Source of the DNA: Actinomycetota bacterium
GTDB lineage: Bacteria; Actinomycetota; Actinomycetes; Nanopelagicales; Nanopelagicaceae
Length of the DNA stretch: 27,437 nt
Direction of reading: 5' to 3'
Assembly: GCA_009705235.1 (NCBI GenBank)
Contig: WLCR01000001.1
Span: 1 to 27,437, forward strand
The notes beneath the pieces are model-generated. The model saw only the letters and a program-made list of their open reading frames with translations. It was not told the origin of the DNA and did no database searches. Below, piece after piece: positions 16,419-25,000 of this stretch; position 1 is the stretch's first letter; every line of letters begins with the position of its first letter. A program made the position numbers and the translations under genes.

Positions 16419-19400
16419 CTTTTAACTAGTAAAACCTCAACACCAATTTCTGTATCTGTAACCGTTAGTGAACTGTCCCGCACCATTGACAGAGCCAAAA
16501 CCTCGTCAGCGATGTGCTGTTTGTCCGATTCAATTGCTGCGGCAATTTCATCAGTAGCGTTCCACGTCAGGTTGATTCGATCAGAGATATCAAACCCATC
16601 ACTTTTTCGACGCTCTTGGATGAATCTAATAACTTCACGCACGCTACCTGCTGCGATCAAGGCAGGGCTAAGTTCTAGGTCCAGAGCAACGCTTTCTCCA
16701 TCATGTGAAGAAACGCTCCATCCGCTTTTTGGGACTTCAGTGATAACCAGGTCATTGAGCGCGATTTCCCAGGTGCCAACTGATGTTGTACCAGTTGAGC
16801 GCAAGGTTTTTACTAAGGAAGTTGCATCAGTGGACGCAATAGCCTTTGAAATTTCTTGAACTGCGCCACCAAATTTGGCACCCAATGATTTGAAGTTAGC
16901 TTTAACGCTGATGTCCACTAAATCGCCATCTGCTGAAGCAATGTCTTGGAGTGTTTGAACATTTAGTTCATCAGCTATTTGCTCACGCATTTGTTCTGGC
17001 AAGGTTGACCAACCACTTGCCGCAATTAGTGCTCGGCCCAACGGTTGACGAATCTTGATTCCAGATTCAGCGCGAGTTGCACGGCCTAATTCCACGATTC
17101 GACGGGTCAATGCAACCTGCGCTCCAAGTTCTGAATCAATCGCTGATGCTTGCGCAACTGGCCAATTAGTTAAGTGGACAGATGCAGCTGCAGATGAATC
17201 AGTTGGGCGCACAAGTTCTTGCCAAACTTGTTCTGTAATAAACGGAACTAGGGGAGCCAGCAACTTTGTAAGTGTCACCAGACATTCATGCAAGGTTCCA
17301 AGGGCAGCAGTGTCACCATCCCAGAAACGGCGACGTGAACGGCGGACATACCAGTTTGATAAATCGTCGATAAAGCGCGCAAGTGCACGACCTGCAATCT
17401 GTGAATCAAAATCTTCTAGCGCTGCATCGACTTCTTTAATCAAGGTGTTGAGTTCAGAAATGATCCAACGATCCATTAGCGGACGATCTGCAAGTGCAGG
17501 TGTTTGTGAGATCTCAAAGTTAGAAGCATTTGCGTACAGCGCATGGAATGAGACGGTGTTCCAATAGGTCAACAAGGTTTTTCGAACAACTTCGTTAAGG
17601 CTGTCATGTCCGACACGACGAGCTGCCCATGGCGATCCTGCTGCCAACATGTACCAACGAACTGCATCTGCACCGTGTTGATCCATAAGCGCCATTGGCT
17701 CCAGAACATTACCCAGGTGCTTACTCATTTTGCGCCCATCTTTATCCAGGATATGTCCAAGACACAGTACGGTCTTATAAGAAGATTGATCGAAAACCAA
17801 TGTTCCGATAGTCATTAATGTGTAGAACCAACCACGAGTTTGATCGATTGCTTCACAAATAAAGTCAGCAGGGTATGAAGCCTTGAACTTTTCGACAGAA
17901 CCTTCTTTGTGCGGATATCCCCACTGTGCAAATGGCATTGCGCCAGAGTCATACCAACAGTCAATAACTTCAGGCACGCGTGTCATTGTTTCTGCGCACT
18001 CGGCACATGCAAAGGTAATGTCATCAACAAATGGACGGTGCGGATCAAGGTTTGAAAGCTCTTGCCCAGCTAGTTCACCTAACTCTTTCAATGAATCTAT
18101 ACAGACTTCATGCTTATTCTCACAGCGCCAGATAGGTAGCGGTGTTCCCCAAAAACGGTTGCGCGATAATGCCCAGTCAATATTGTTATTTAGCCAATCG
18201 CCATAGCGACCTTCTTTAATTGTTTCTGGATGCCAATCAGTTTTCGCATTTTCACGTAATAACGCATCCTTAATAGAGGTTGTACGGATGTACCACGATG
18301 GTTGCGCGTAATACATCAAGGCTGTGTGACAACGCCAGCAGTGCGGATATGTGTGCTCGTACTGTTGATGCTTGTATAAAGCTCCACTTGCCTTGAGCTC
18401 TTTGACCAAAGGCTTATCTGCATCCTTAAAGAACATTCCAGCAACTACAGGAACATCAGGCAGAAAGTGTCCATCAGGTGCAATTGGATTTACAACGGGT
18501 AACCCGTAGCTACGGCAGACAGCTAAGTCATCCGCGCCAAAGGCAGGTGCCTGGTGCACCAAGCCGGTGCCATCTTCAGTTGTTACATAAGTAGCTAGAA
18601 CTACGAAATGCGCCTCTGGAATTTCAATGTAATCAAAAGGACGCTTATATGCAGTGCGTTCAAGATCCTTACCAAGCATGCGCTTTAGTATCTTTTTTTC
18701 GCCCTTGACCGCATCCATCAAATCGTGTGCAACAACTAAAACCTCACTCGATTCTTCATCAGTAACTTCGATCGCAACATATTCAACATCTGGATGGACA
18801 GCGATGGCAGTGTTAGAAACTAGAGTCCACGGGGTTGTGGTCCACACCAGTAAAGATGCATTAAGGGCAACAAGCTCACCTGAAGTTATTGGAAAACGAA
18901 CAAAGACTGAAGGATCGGTAACTGTTTCATAGCCCTGTGCTAATTCATGATCTGACAAACCTGTTCCGCACCGAGGGCAGTACGGTGCAACGCGATGATC
19001 CTGAACCAACAGACCTTTTTTCCAGATCTCTTTTAAAGACCACCACACAGATTCAACATATTCAGGCGACATAGTCCAATAGGCCTCATCAAAATCAACC
19101 CAGAAACCCATTCGATCTGTCATATCTGTGAATGCAGTTACGTGGCGCTGTACAGACTCGCGGCACTTGTCATTAAATGGTGCAATTCCGTATTTTTCAA
19201 TATCGCCCTTGCCAGAAAATCCCAATTCTTTTTCTACAGCGATCTCAACCGGCAAACCATGACAATCCCATCCGGCCTTTCGTGTTACCTGTTTTCCTTT
19301 CATTGTATGAAAACGTGGGAACAAATCCTTAAATACACGGGCTTCGATGTGGTGAGTTCCTGGCATTCCATTTGCAGTTGGTGGACCTTCATAAAATGTC

Positions 19401-19525
19401 CATTGTGGTGCACCTTCGCGGGCTGCAACTGTTTTTTCAAAGATGGAATTATCGCGCCAGAACTTTAGAATTGAATGCTCAACAGCAGGCAGATCCACTG
19501 CTGCTGGGATGGCACGAAATGTCAT
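16415..19525 (-). CDS. ileS: Isoleucyl-tRNA synthetase, IleRS2-type with swapped GTHH signature
   Basis: IleRS charges tRNA-Ile and edits valine. The 1036-residue protein has the class I catalytic domain, an editing domain (T-T-P-W-T at its start), W-Y-D-S-G and K-M-S-K-H at 599-603 (17717-17731). Where HIGH is expected after P-P-T-A-N-G, it reads G-T-H-H at 56-59 (19349-19360), so the first His and the Gly are exchanged. The N-terminal pattern resembles the IleRS2 clade, which includes mupirocin-resistant enzymes. I choose ATG 19525 because GGAGGA lies 7 nt upstream on the same strand; extending the frame to 19618 would translate the T-box leader. The gene opposes all its neighbours. Confidence 0.96.
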   Translation of the reverse strand: MTFRAIPAAVDLPAVEHSILKFWRDNSIFEKTVAAREGAPQWTFYEGPPTANGMPGTHHIEARVFKDLFPRFHTMKGKQVTRKAGWDCHGLPVEIAVEKELGFSGKGDIEKYGIAPFNDKCRESVQRHVTAFTDMTDRMGFWVDFDEAYWTMSPEYVESVWWSLKEIWKKGLLVQDHRVAPYCPRCGTGLSDHELAQGYETVTDPSVFVRFPITSGELVALNASLLVWTTTPWTLVSNTAIAVHPDVEYVAIEVTDEESSEVLVVAHDLMDAVKGEKKILKRMLGKDLERTAYKRPFDYIEIPEAHFVVLATYVTTEDGTGLVHQAPAFGADDLAVCRSYGLPVVNPIAPDGHFLPDVPVVAGMFFKDADKPLVKELKASGALYKHQQYEHTYPHCWRCHTALMYYAQPSWYIRTTSIKDALLRENAKTDWHPETIKEGRYGDWLNNNIDWALSRNRFWGTPLPIWRCENKHEVCIDSLKELGELAGQELSNLDPHRPFVDDITFACAECAETMTRVPEVIDCWYDSGAMPFAQWGYPHKEGSVEKFKASYPADFICEAIDQTRGWFYTLMTIGTLVFDQSSYKTVLCLGHILDKDGRKMSKHLGNVLEPMALMDQHGADAVRWYMLAAGSPWAARRVGHDSLNEVVRKTLLTYWNTVSFHALYANASNFEISQTPALADRPLMDRWIISELNTLIKEVDAALEDFDSQIAGRALARFIDDLSNWYVRRSRRRFWDGDTAALGTLHECLVTLTKLLAPLVPFITEQVWQELVRPTDSSAAASVHLTNWPVAQASAIDSELGAQVALTRRIVELGRATRAESGIKIRQPLGRALIAASGWSTLPEQMREQIADELNVQTLQDIASADGDLVDISVKANFKSLGAKFGGAVQEISKAIASTDATSLVKTLRSTGTTSVGTWEIALNDLVITEVPKSGWSVSSHDGESVALDLELSPALIAAGSVREVIRFIQERRKSDGFDISDRINLTWNATDEIAAAIESDKQHIADEVLALSMVRDSSLTVTDTEIGVEVLLVKS

Positions 19526-19557
19526 AAAAAAATCCTCCAGAAAACAATCTCTGGAGG
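19526..19557 (-). terminator. Hairpin sequestering the ileS ribosome site, followed by seven T
   Basis: On the minus strand CCTCCAGA (19557-19550) and TCTGGAGG (19541-19534) form a perfect 8-bp stem with an 8-nt loop. The 3' arm contains the Shine-Dalgarno of ileS, and A plus T7 follow at once before the ATG. It can act as the Shine-Dalgarno sequestrator of a translational T-box, and its shape also fits an intrinsic terminator. The 5' arm overlaps bases that the T-box uses in the alternative fold. Which mechanism operates cannot be decided from sequence. Confidence 0.7.
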
Positions 19558-19712
19558 GACGATCGCTGCATTCGCAGCTTTCGCGGTACCACCCACCTTG
19601 CACACCGTGGTGTGCCACTTCGTATCTCGCGTGCTGGTTCTAGATGAGCGTTGGCCCATTTCTTCCTGCTGGCTCGTGAGGTGATTGCCTCGTCAACGCC
19701 ATATACGCGAGG
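19526..19712 (-). promoter_or_regulatory. T-box leader controlling ileS (isoleucine, reduced Stem I)
   Basis: On the minus strand the leader contains the T-box core GGGTGGTACCGCG (19594-19582). Its UGGU bulge (19591-19588) can pair with the ACCA end of uncharged tRNA-Ile. Before it is a hairpin with 6-bp arms 19600-19605 and 19610-19615 (Stem III position); after it is a 5-bp hairpin, arms 19565-19569 and 19574-19578. Further 5' a 4-bp hairpin (19678-19691) shows ATC, an isoleucine codon, in its loop (19685-19683), a likely specifier in a much shortened Stem I. GGTGGG (19597-19592) can pair with CCCTCC (19558-19553), competing with the ribosome-site hairpin. Such short-stem T-boxes before ileS are known in Actinobacteria. 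The 5' end is estimated. Confidence 0.88.
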
Positions 19713-19759
19713 ACTTAAGTGTAGGACATGGAGTTGTAAAAAATTGACCGTGGCGAAAT

Positions 19760-19768
19760 TGGTATAGG
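19760..19768 (+). promoter_or_regulatory. Candidate extended -10 promoter of the DksA-like gene
   Basis: TG-G-TATAGG at 19760-19768 has the extended -10 layout and lies 27 nt before the ATG at 19796. The TTGACC at 19744-19749 is only 13 nt upstream, too close for a standard -35. It faces away from the ileS T-box leader, so both transcripts begin within roughly 60 bp. Confidence 0.4.
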
Positions 19769-19795
19769 CGCCCCCTTGGGCATAAGGTTCGCGAC

Positions 19796-20608
19796 ATGCC
19801 TAAGAAGCCAGTTAAAAAAGCGGTTGCCAAGAAGGCGCCTGCAAAAAAGGCTCCAGCGAAAAAGGCTCCAGCGAAAAAAGTAGCGGCAAAGAAGGCGCCT
19901 GCAAAAAAGGCTCCAGCTAAGAAGGCCGCGATTAAGAAAGCGCCTGCGAAGAAAGCAGCCTCTGTTAAAAAGTCTTCCGTAGTAAAGAAATCAGCGGTAA
20001 AAAGTATTCCGGTTAAAAAAGCAGCAGGTAAGCCCTTTCCATCCAAGACCACCCTTACCGTGGATGAAAAATCTCAAACTGTGTCTGTCTCTACAGTTAC
20101 AGCTCCGGTAGTTGCACCTGTTGTCGAGGAACGCCGATTAGTTATGCCACCTCCGCCACGTCCAATAAAGAGTGGAAAGAAAATTCCACCACTTAAGCCA
20201 ATCAAAGTTGCCCCTACTCCCGTAGTAGTAAGTGAATCTGAGGCCCCGTGGACTAATGCTGAAATTAAGGCGGTTCGTGCGGACATCTCAAAAGAGCTAG
20301 ATCGACTTCGTAAAGAATTAGCGATTGTTGAACTTGAAATGGATGAGTTGATTCAAGAATCTGGCGAAGGAGCTGGCGATGATCAAGCTGACGCCGGAAC
20401 AAAAACTTTCGAGCGCGAACATGAAATGTCATTGGTAATCAATGCGCGTGACATGGTTTTGCAAACAGAGCGTGCGCTAGAGCGCCTAGACAATAAAACT
20501 TATGGAAATTGCGAAGAGTGTGGAGCTCCAATTGGAAAAGCACGCCTCCAAGTTTTCCCTCGGGCAACTCTCTGCATGCTCTGCAAGCAGAAGGAAGAAC
20601 GGCGCTAA
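19796..20608 (+). CDS. Histone-H1-like N-terminus fused to a TraR/DksA-type zinc-finger domain
   Basis: The 270-residue protein has two unlike halves. Residues 1-80 are almost entirely Lys, Ala, Pro and Val, with KK every five residues from 7 to 53 and six exact K-A-P-A-K units, like the tails of H1-like nucleoid proteins. A Pro/Val-rich linker (about 85-150) follows. Residues 150-270 form a charged coiled coil (D-I-S-K-E-L-D-R-L) and a C4 zinc finger with C239, C242, C260 and C263, as in DksA/TraR regulators that enter the RNA polymerase secondary channel. A similar two-domain protein is known in Streptomyces at this same locus beside lspA. DNA binding and polymerase binding are inferred. 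AAGG at 19784-19787 supports the ATG. Confidence 0.88.
   Translation: MPKKPVKKAVAKKAPAKKAPAKKAPAKKVAAKKAPAKKAPAKKAAIKKAPAKKAASVKKSSVVKKSAVKSIPVKKAAGKPFPSKTTLTVDEKSQTVSVSTVTAPVVAPVVEERRLVMPPPPRPIKSGKKIPPLKPIKVAPTPVVVSESEAPWTNAEIKAVRADISKELDRLRKELAIVELEMDELIQESGEGAGDDQADAGTKTFEREHEMSLVINARDMVLQTERALERLDNKTYGNCEECGAPIGKARLQVFPRATLCMLCKQKEERR
19829..19917 (+). repeat. 29-nt direct repeat pair within the lysine-rich coding region
   Basis: Positions 19829-19857 and 19889-19917 are identical over 29 nt with a 60-nt period, and 15-nt units encoding KKAPA lie between and around them. Identity at synonymous positions suggests recent duplication or slippage and not only selection on protein composition. 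Confidence 0.85.
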
Positions 20609-20610
20609 CA

Positions 20611-21090
20611 GTGCGCACATGGCGCACACTTTTTAGTGTTGCCTGGTTTGTCTGGATCCTCGACTTAGCAACAAAGATTTGGGCTGTCAGTACGCTCTCG
20701 CAGAGATCAAATATCAAGGTACTGGGTTCTTTTTTCCAACTCACTTTGGTTCGAAACCCAGGTGCTGCATTTTCATTCGCAACTGGTGCCACTATTTTTC
20801 TTACAATCTTCTCCTTGGTAGTTCTAGTTATGATTTTGTATTTTTCTCCACGAATTACCTCAAAGGGTTGGGCAGTTGTTTTAGGCCTTGTTTTAGGTGG
20901 AATTATTGGAAATTCAATAGATCGAATTTTTCGCGAGCCAGGTTTATTGCGAGGCCACGTAATTGATTGGCTGCAGTTGCCGTATTGGCCAATTTTCAAC
21001 ATTGCAGACTCAGCGATAGTTATCGCTGCCCTCATTTCGATTGTGCTTACTGCCCGAAATATCCCACCCATATCAAAGGTAGGCTCCTAG
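20611..21090 (+). CDS. lspA: Lipoprotein signal peptidase (signal peptidase II)
   Basis: LspA cleaves the signal peptide of prolipoproteins after lipid attachment. The 159-residue protein has four membrane segments and the family motifs R-N-P-G-A-A-F at 48-54, G-N-S-I-D-R with catalytic D104, and F-N-I-A-D-S with catalytic D133. The start is GTG at 20611, 2 nt after the DksA-like gene. The purine-rich AGGAAG at 20592-20597 is rather far away (13 nt), so coupling is likely. Upstream codons in this frame overlap the previous gene and do not look like LspA. rluD follows after 2 nt. Confidence 0.95.
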   Translation: MRTWRTLFSVAWFVWILDLATKIWAVSTLSQRSNIKVLGSFFQLTLVRNPGAAFSFATGATIFLTIFSLVVLVMILYFSPRITSKGWAVVLGLVLGGIIGNSIDRIFREPGLLRGHVIDWLQLPYWPIFNIADSAIVIAALISIVLTARNIPPISKVGS

Positions 21091-21092
21091 GT

Positions 21093-22034
21093 ATGAGTAA
21101 TCGTGAAGCCCGCACATTGATCGTCCCCGAAGGTGTCGCCGGAGAGCGTATTGATAGCGCGTTAACTCGAGTTCTTGGTTTGTCTCGAACAGCAGTTGTT
21201 AAATTACTTGAAGATGGTGACATCACTACTGGTGGTAAGGCGATGCCTAAATCAGATCGCGTTACAGCCGGACAAATGATCGAAGTATTGATGCCAGAAC
21301 CAATTAACTCTGATCCAATTCCATTAACTCCCATTGATGGCCTAAGCATTATTTATGACGATAGCGACATTGTTGTTATTGACAAGCCGGTTGGTTGTGC
21401 TGCTCATCCAAGTCCGGGATGGACTGGACCTACAGTTGTTGGTGCGTTGATGGCAGCTGGATACTCAATTTCTACATCTGGTCCAGCAGAGCGACAAGGA
21501 ATAGTTCATCGTTTAGATGTAGGCACAAGTGGATTGATGATTGTTGCTAAAAGTGACACAGCCTTTCATGTGTTGAAAGATGCGTTTCGTAACCGAACAG
21601 TCGACAAGGTGTATCACGCTATGGTCCAAGGTCATATGGATCCAACAACTGGAACTATTGATGCGCCAATAGACCGACATCCAAAAGAAGATCACCGTTT
21701 TGCAGTAATGGCAACAGGAAAAGAATCAATTACTCATTACGAAGTTATTGAGTTTTATCGTGGCGTTTCAATGGTCAAGATTGAATTAGAAACAGGACGT
21801 ACCCACCAGATACGTGTTCACTTTTCCGCCCTTCACCACCCATTGGTGGGGGACACAACGTATGGCGCAGATCCGGTACTGGGTAAGAGTTTAGGAATGT
21901 CTCGACCTTGGCTTCATGCTGCCGAACTCAATTTCGCCCATCCCGTTACCGGCACAGCACTTCACTTTGAAGCGCCATACCCGGCCGATCTCACACGCTC
22001 GCTGGCGTTGCTTTCCGACGCAGTTCTTCCATAA
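21093..22034 (+). CDS. rluD: RluD-type 23S rRNA pseudouridine synthase
   Basis: Family members isomerise specific uridines of large-subunit rRNA. The 313-residue protein has an N-terminal S4 RNA-binding domain (R-I-D-S-A-L-T-R-V-L through V-K-L-L-E-D-G), then the RluA-family catalytic domain with H-R-L-D-V-G-T-S-G-L, whose Asp is the nucleophile, and G-R-T-H-Q-I-R-V-H. RluD is the best fit because of the S4 domain and the usual lspA-rluD pairing, but the exact target uridines cannot be read from sequence. ATG 21093 is preceded by AAGGTAGG at 21076-21083; a longer frame from 20967 would run through lspA and is not credible. Confidence 0.93.
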   Translation: MSNREARTLIVPEGVAGERIDSALTRVLGLSRTAVVKLLEDGDITTGGKAMPKSDRVTAGQMIEVLMPEPINSDPIPLTPIDGLSIIYDDSDIVVIDKPVGCAAHPSPGWTGPTVVGALMAAGYSISTSGPAERQGIVHRLDVGTSGLMIVAKSDTAFHVLKDAFRNRTVDKVYHAMVQGHMDPTTGTIDAPIDRHPKEDHRFAVMATGKESITHYEVIEFYRGVSMVKIELETGRTHQIRVHFSALHHPLVGDTTYGADPVLGKSLGMSRPWLHAAELNFAHPVTGTALHFEAPYPADLTRSLALLSDAVLP

Positions 22035-22052
22035 GCACTAATCTCGCCAATC

Positions 22053-25000
22053 ATGTCCACAGATAATTTCGTACATCTGCACGTCCATACCGAGTATTCA
22101 ATGCTCGATGGCGCGGCTCGTGTTGACGATTTAATGTCTGAGGTCAAGGCGCAAGGTATGCCAGCTATTGCAATGACAGATCACGGAAATGTTTTTGGTG
22201 CATTTGATTTCTATAAAGCGGCGAAAAAGTTTGATGTAAAGCCGATCATCGGAATCGAAGCCTATGTTGCTCCTGAATCACGCTTTGATAAGAAGCGAGT
22301 TCAGTGGGCTGCTGGTGGAGAAGATGATGTGTCAGGTGGTGGCGCTTACACGCACATGACAATTTTGGCTGAAAATAACCAAGGTCTTGCAAATTTATTT
22401 CGCTTGTCCTCGTTGGCATCCCTAGAAGGTTATTACTACAAACCACGCATGGATCGCGAATTACTGGCGACTTATTCAAAAGGCTTAATTGCAACAACTG
22501 GCTGTCCGGGCGGCGAAATCCAAACTCGTTTACGCATGGGTGCTTACAAAGAAGCGATCAAGGCGGCTAGCGCTTATCGGGATATCTTCGGAAAAGAAAA
22601 CTTTTATCTTGAAGTAATGGATCATGGAATTGAGATTGAAGCACGAGTAAAAGAGGATTTGTTAAAGCTTGGTAAAGAATTGGGACTACCTTTGCTGGCA
22701 ACTAATGATCTTCACTACACGCGTCAAGAAGATGCTGCAGCACACGAGGCATTGCTATGCGTTCAATCCGGATCAACCCTTGCAGATCCCAAGCGATTTA
22801 AATTTGATAATGACACCTTCTATGTCAAAACAGCGGCACAAATGCGCGAGCTATTTAAAGAGATTCCTGAAAGTTGTGACAACACATTACTGATCGCTGA
22901 ACGCTGCAACATCACACTTCGTGAAGGTGAAAACTTGCTGCCACAGTTCGAGGTTCCAGTTGGCGAAAGTGAAGATTCATGGCTCAAAAAAGAGGCAGAG
23001 CGTGGACTGAAAAATCGCATGGGAGATCGCTTAACCCCAGCCCACGAAACTCGATTGCAGTACGAACTTGGCGTTATGGAGAAGATGGGATTTCCGGGTT
23101 ACTTCCTTGTTGTGGCTGACCTTGTCGCACACGCAAAAGAAGTTGGTATCCGCGTAGGCCCAGGTCGTGGATCTGCAGCGGGATCCCTTGTTGCATATGC
23201 ACTTGGTATTACTGGCCTGGATCCTTTAGAACATGGCCTTTTGTTCGAGCGATTCCTTAATCCAGAACGTATTTCGATGCCTGATATCGACCTGGACTTT
23301 GACGAGCGTCGACGCAGCGAAATGATTCGTTATGCAACTAACAAGTATGGTGAAGATCGAGTAGCTCAAATCATTACCTACGGAACCATTAAATCTAAGC
23401 AGGCAATTAAGGATTCCACTCGAGTTCTTGGATACCCATATGTAATTGGTGAGAAGTTAACTAAGGCATTGCCTCCTACCGTTATGGGAAAGGACATTTC
23501 CTTAAGCGGAGTTTTTGATTCGAAAGATGATCGTTACGGAGAAGCAGGCGAATTCCGAGCTTTATACAACTCTGATCCAGATTCAAAGCGCGTCGTTGAT
23601 ACTGCTCGCGGTCTAGAAGGATTGAAGCGTCAATGGGGTGTACACGCAGCTGGAGTTATTTTATCTCGTGAACCATTGCTAGATGTAATCCCAATTCATC
23701 GTCGTGAAGCAGATGGCGCCATCATTACTCAATTTGATATGGGCGCCTGCGAAGCAACAGGGCTGCTGAAAATGGATTTCTTGGGACTTCGAAATCTTTC
23801 TGTCTTGGATGATTGCCTTCTCAACATTAAGGCGAACCAAGGAATAGATGTTGTATTAGAGACGTTAACTCTGGATGACCCAAAGACATATGAATTGCTC
23901 AGCCGTGGAGACACCTTGGGAGTGTTTCAGCTCGACGGTGGACCTATGCGTGCATTGCTTAAGAGCATGTCACCCGATTCATTTGAAGATATTTCAGCTG
24001 TCATCGCCTTGTATCGCCCGGGACCGATGGGTGAGAACGCACATAACAACTACGCGGATCGCAAGAATAAACGTAAACCTGTCGAATCAATTCATCCAGA
24101 GTTGACTGTGCCGCTACAAGAGATTCTTGGCGACACATACGGATTAATCGTGTATCAAGAGCAAGTAATGGCGATTGCACAAAAGGTTGCAGGTTTTTCA
24201 CTAGGTCGAGCAGATCTTTTACGTAAAGCTATGGGTAAGAAGAATAAAGAGATTTTGGATAAAGAGTACGTTCCCTTTGAAGCAGGCATGAAAGAAAACG
24301 GTTTTTCAACCGCTGCCATTAAGCGTTTATGGGAAGTTTTGATTCCATTTTCTGATTACGCATTTAACCGTGCTCACTCTGCCGGATACGGTGTTGTTTC
24401 ATATTGGACCGCCTACCTAAAGGCTAACTATCCAACTGAATACATGGCAGCTTTGCTTACATCTGTACGAGATGACAAAGACAAGTCGGCGCTATACCTA
24501 TCAGAGTGCCGTCGTATGGGAATTAAGGTCTTATCACCTGATGTTAATGAATCAGATGCCGAATACACACCACGCGGTGCGGATATTCGCTTTGGGCTAG
24601 CTGCGATTCGAAATGTTGGAGAAGGTGTCGTTGCTTCAATTAAGAACGCTCGCACAAGTAAAGGTCGTTTTACATCATTTGGCGATTTCCTTGCAAAGGT
24701 CGATGCCCAGGTCTGCAACAAGAAAACAATTGAATCATTAATTAAGGCCGGTGCATTTGGATCCCTGGGATCTAGTCGCAAAGGGTTGATCGCTGTTCAT
24801 CTAGAAGCAATTGATTCGGTTATCGAATCAAAGCGTGCCGAAGCAATAGGTCAGTTTGATTTGTTCGGCGGAGAAGCGGTCACTGCAGTTTCTGGTTTAG
24901 ATATTGAAGTCCCAACAGGTGAGTGGGAAAAATCCATGTTGTTGTCCTATGAACGCGAAATGTTGGGCCTTTATGTTTCAGATCATCCATTACTTGGTGT

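Noticed and set aside
17055..17567. 170-codon open frame on the plus strand within ileS
   Set aside because: It is antisense to well-conserved IleRS sequence, Ser/Arg-rich, with no recognisable domain or ribosome site.
19526..19618. N-terminal extension of IleRS of 31 residues
   Set aside because: The frame is open by chance across the T-box leader. The extension is unlike IleRS, while ATG 19525 has a strong Shine-Dalgarno 7 nt upstream.
19693..20052. Minus-strand frame rich in Ala, Phe and Gly that looks like a membrane protein
   Set aside because: It is the antisense of the lysine-rich KKAPA repeats; the Phe/Ala pattern comes directly from the AAG/AAA/GCN codons of the real gene on the other strand.
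20509..20610. Upstream extension of LspA into the zinc-finger gene
   Set aside because: The segment overlaps the conserved Cys codons of the DksA-like gene in another frame and lacks LspA features; GTG 20611 matches the family N-terminus.
20967..21092. Upstream extension of the pseudouridine synthase through lspA
   Set aside because: The added residues overlap conserved LspA codons in another frame and do not resemble an S4 domain; ATG 21093 has AAGGTAGG upstream.
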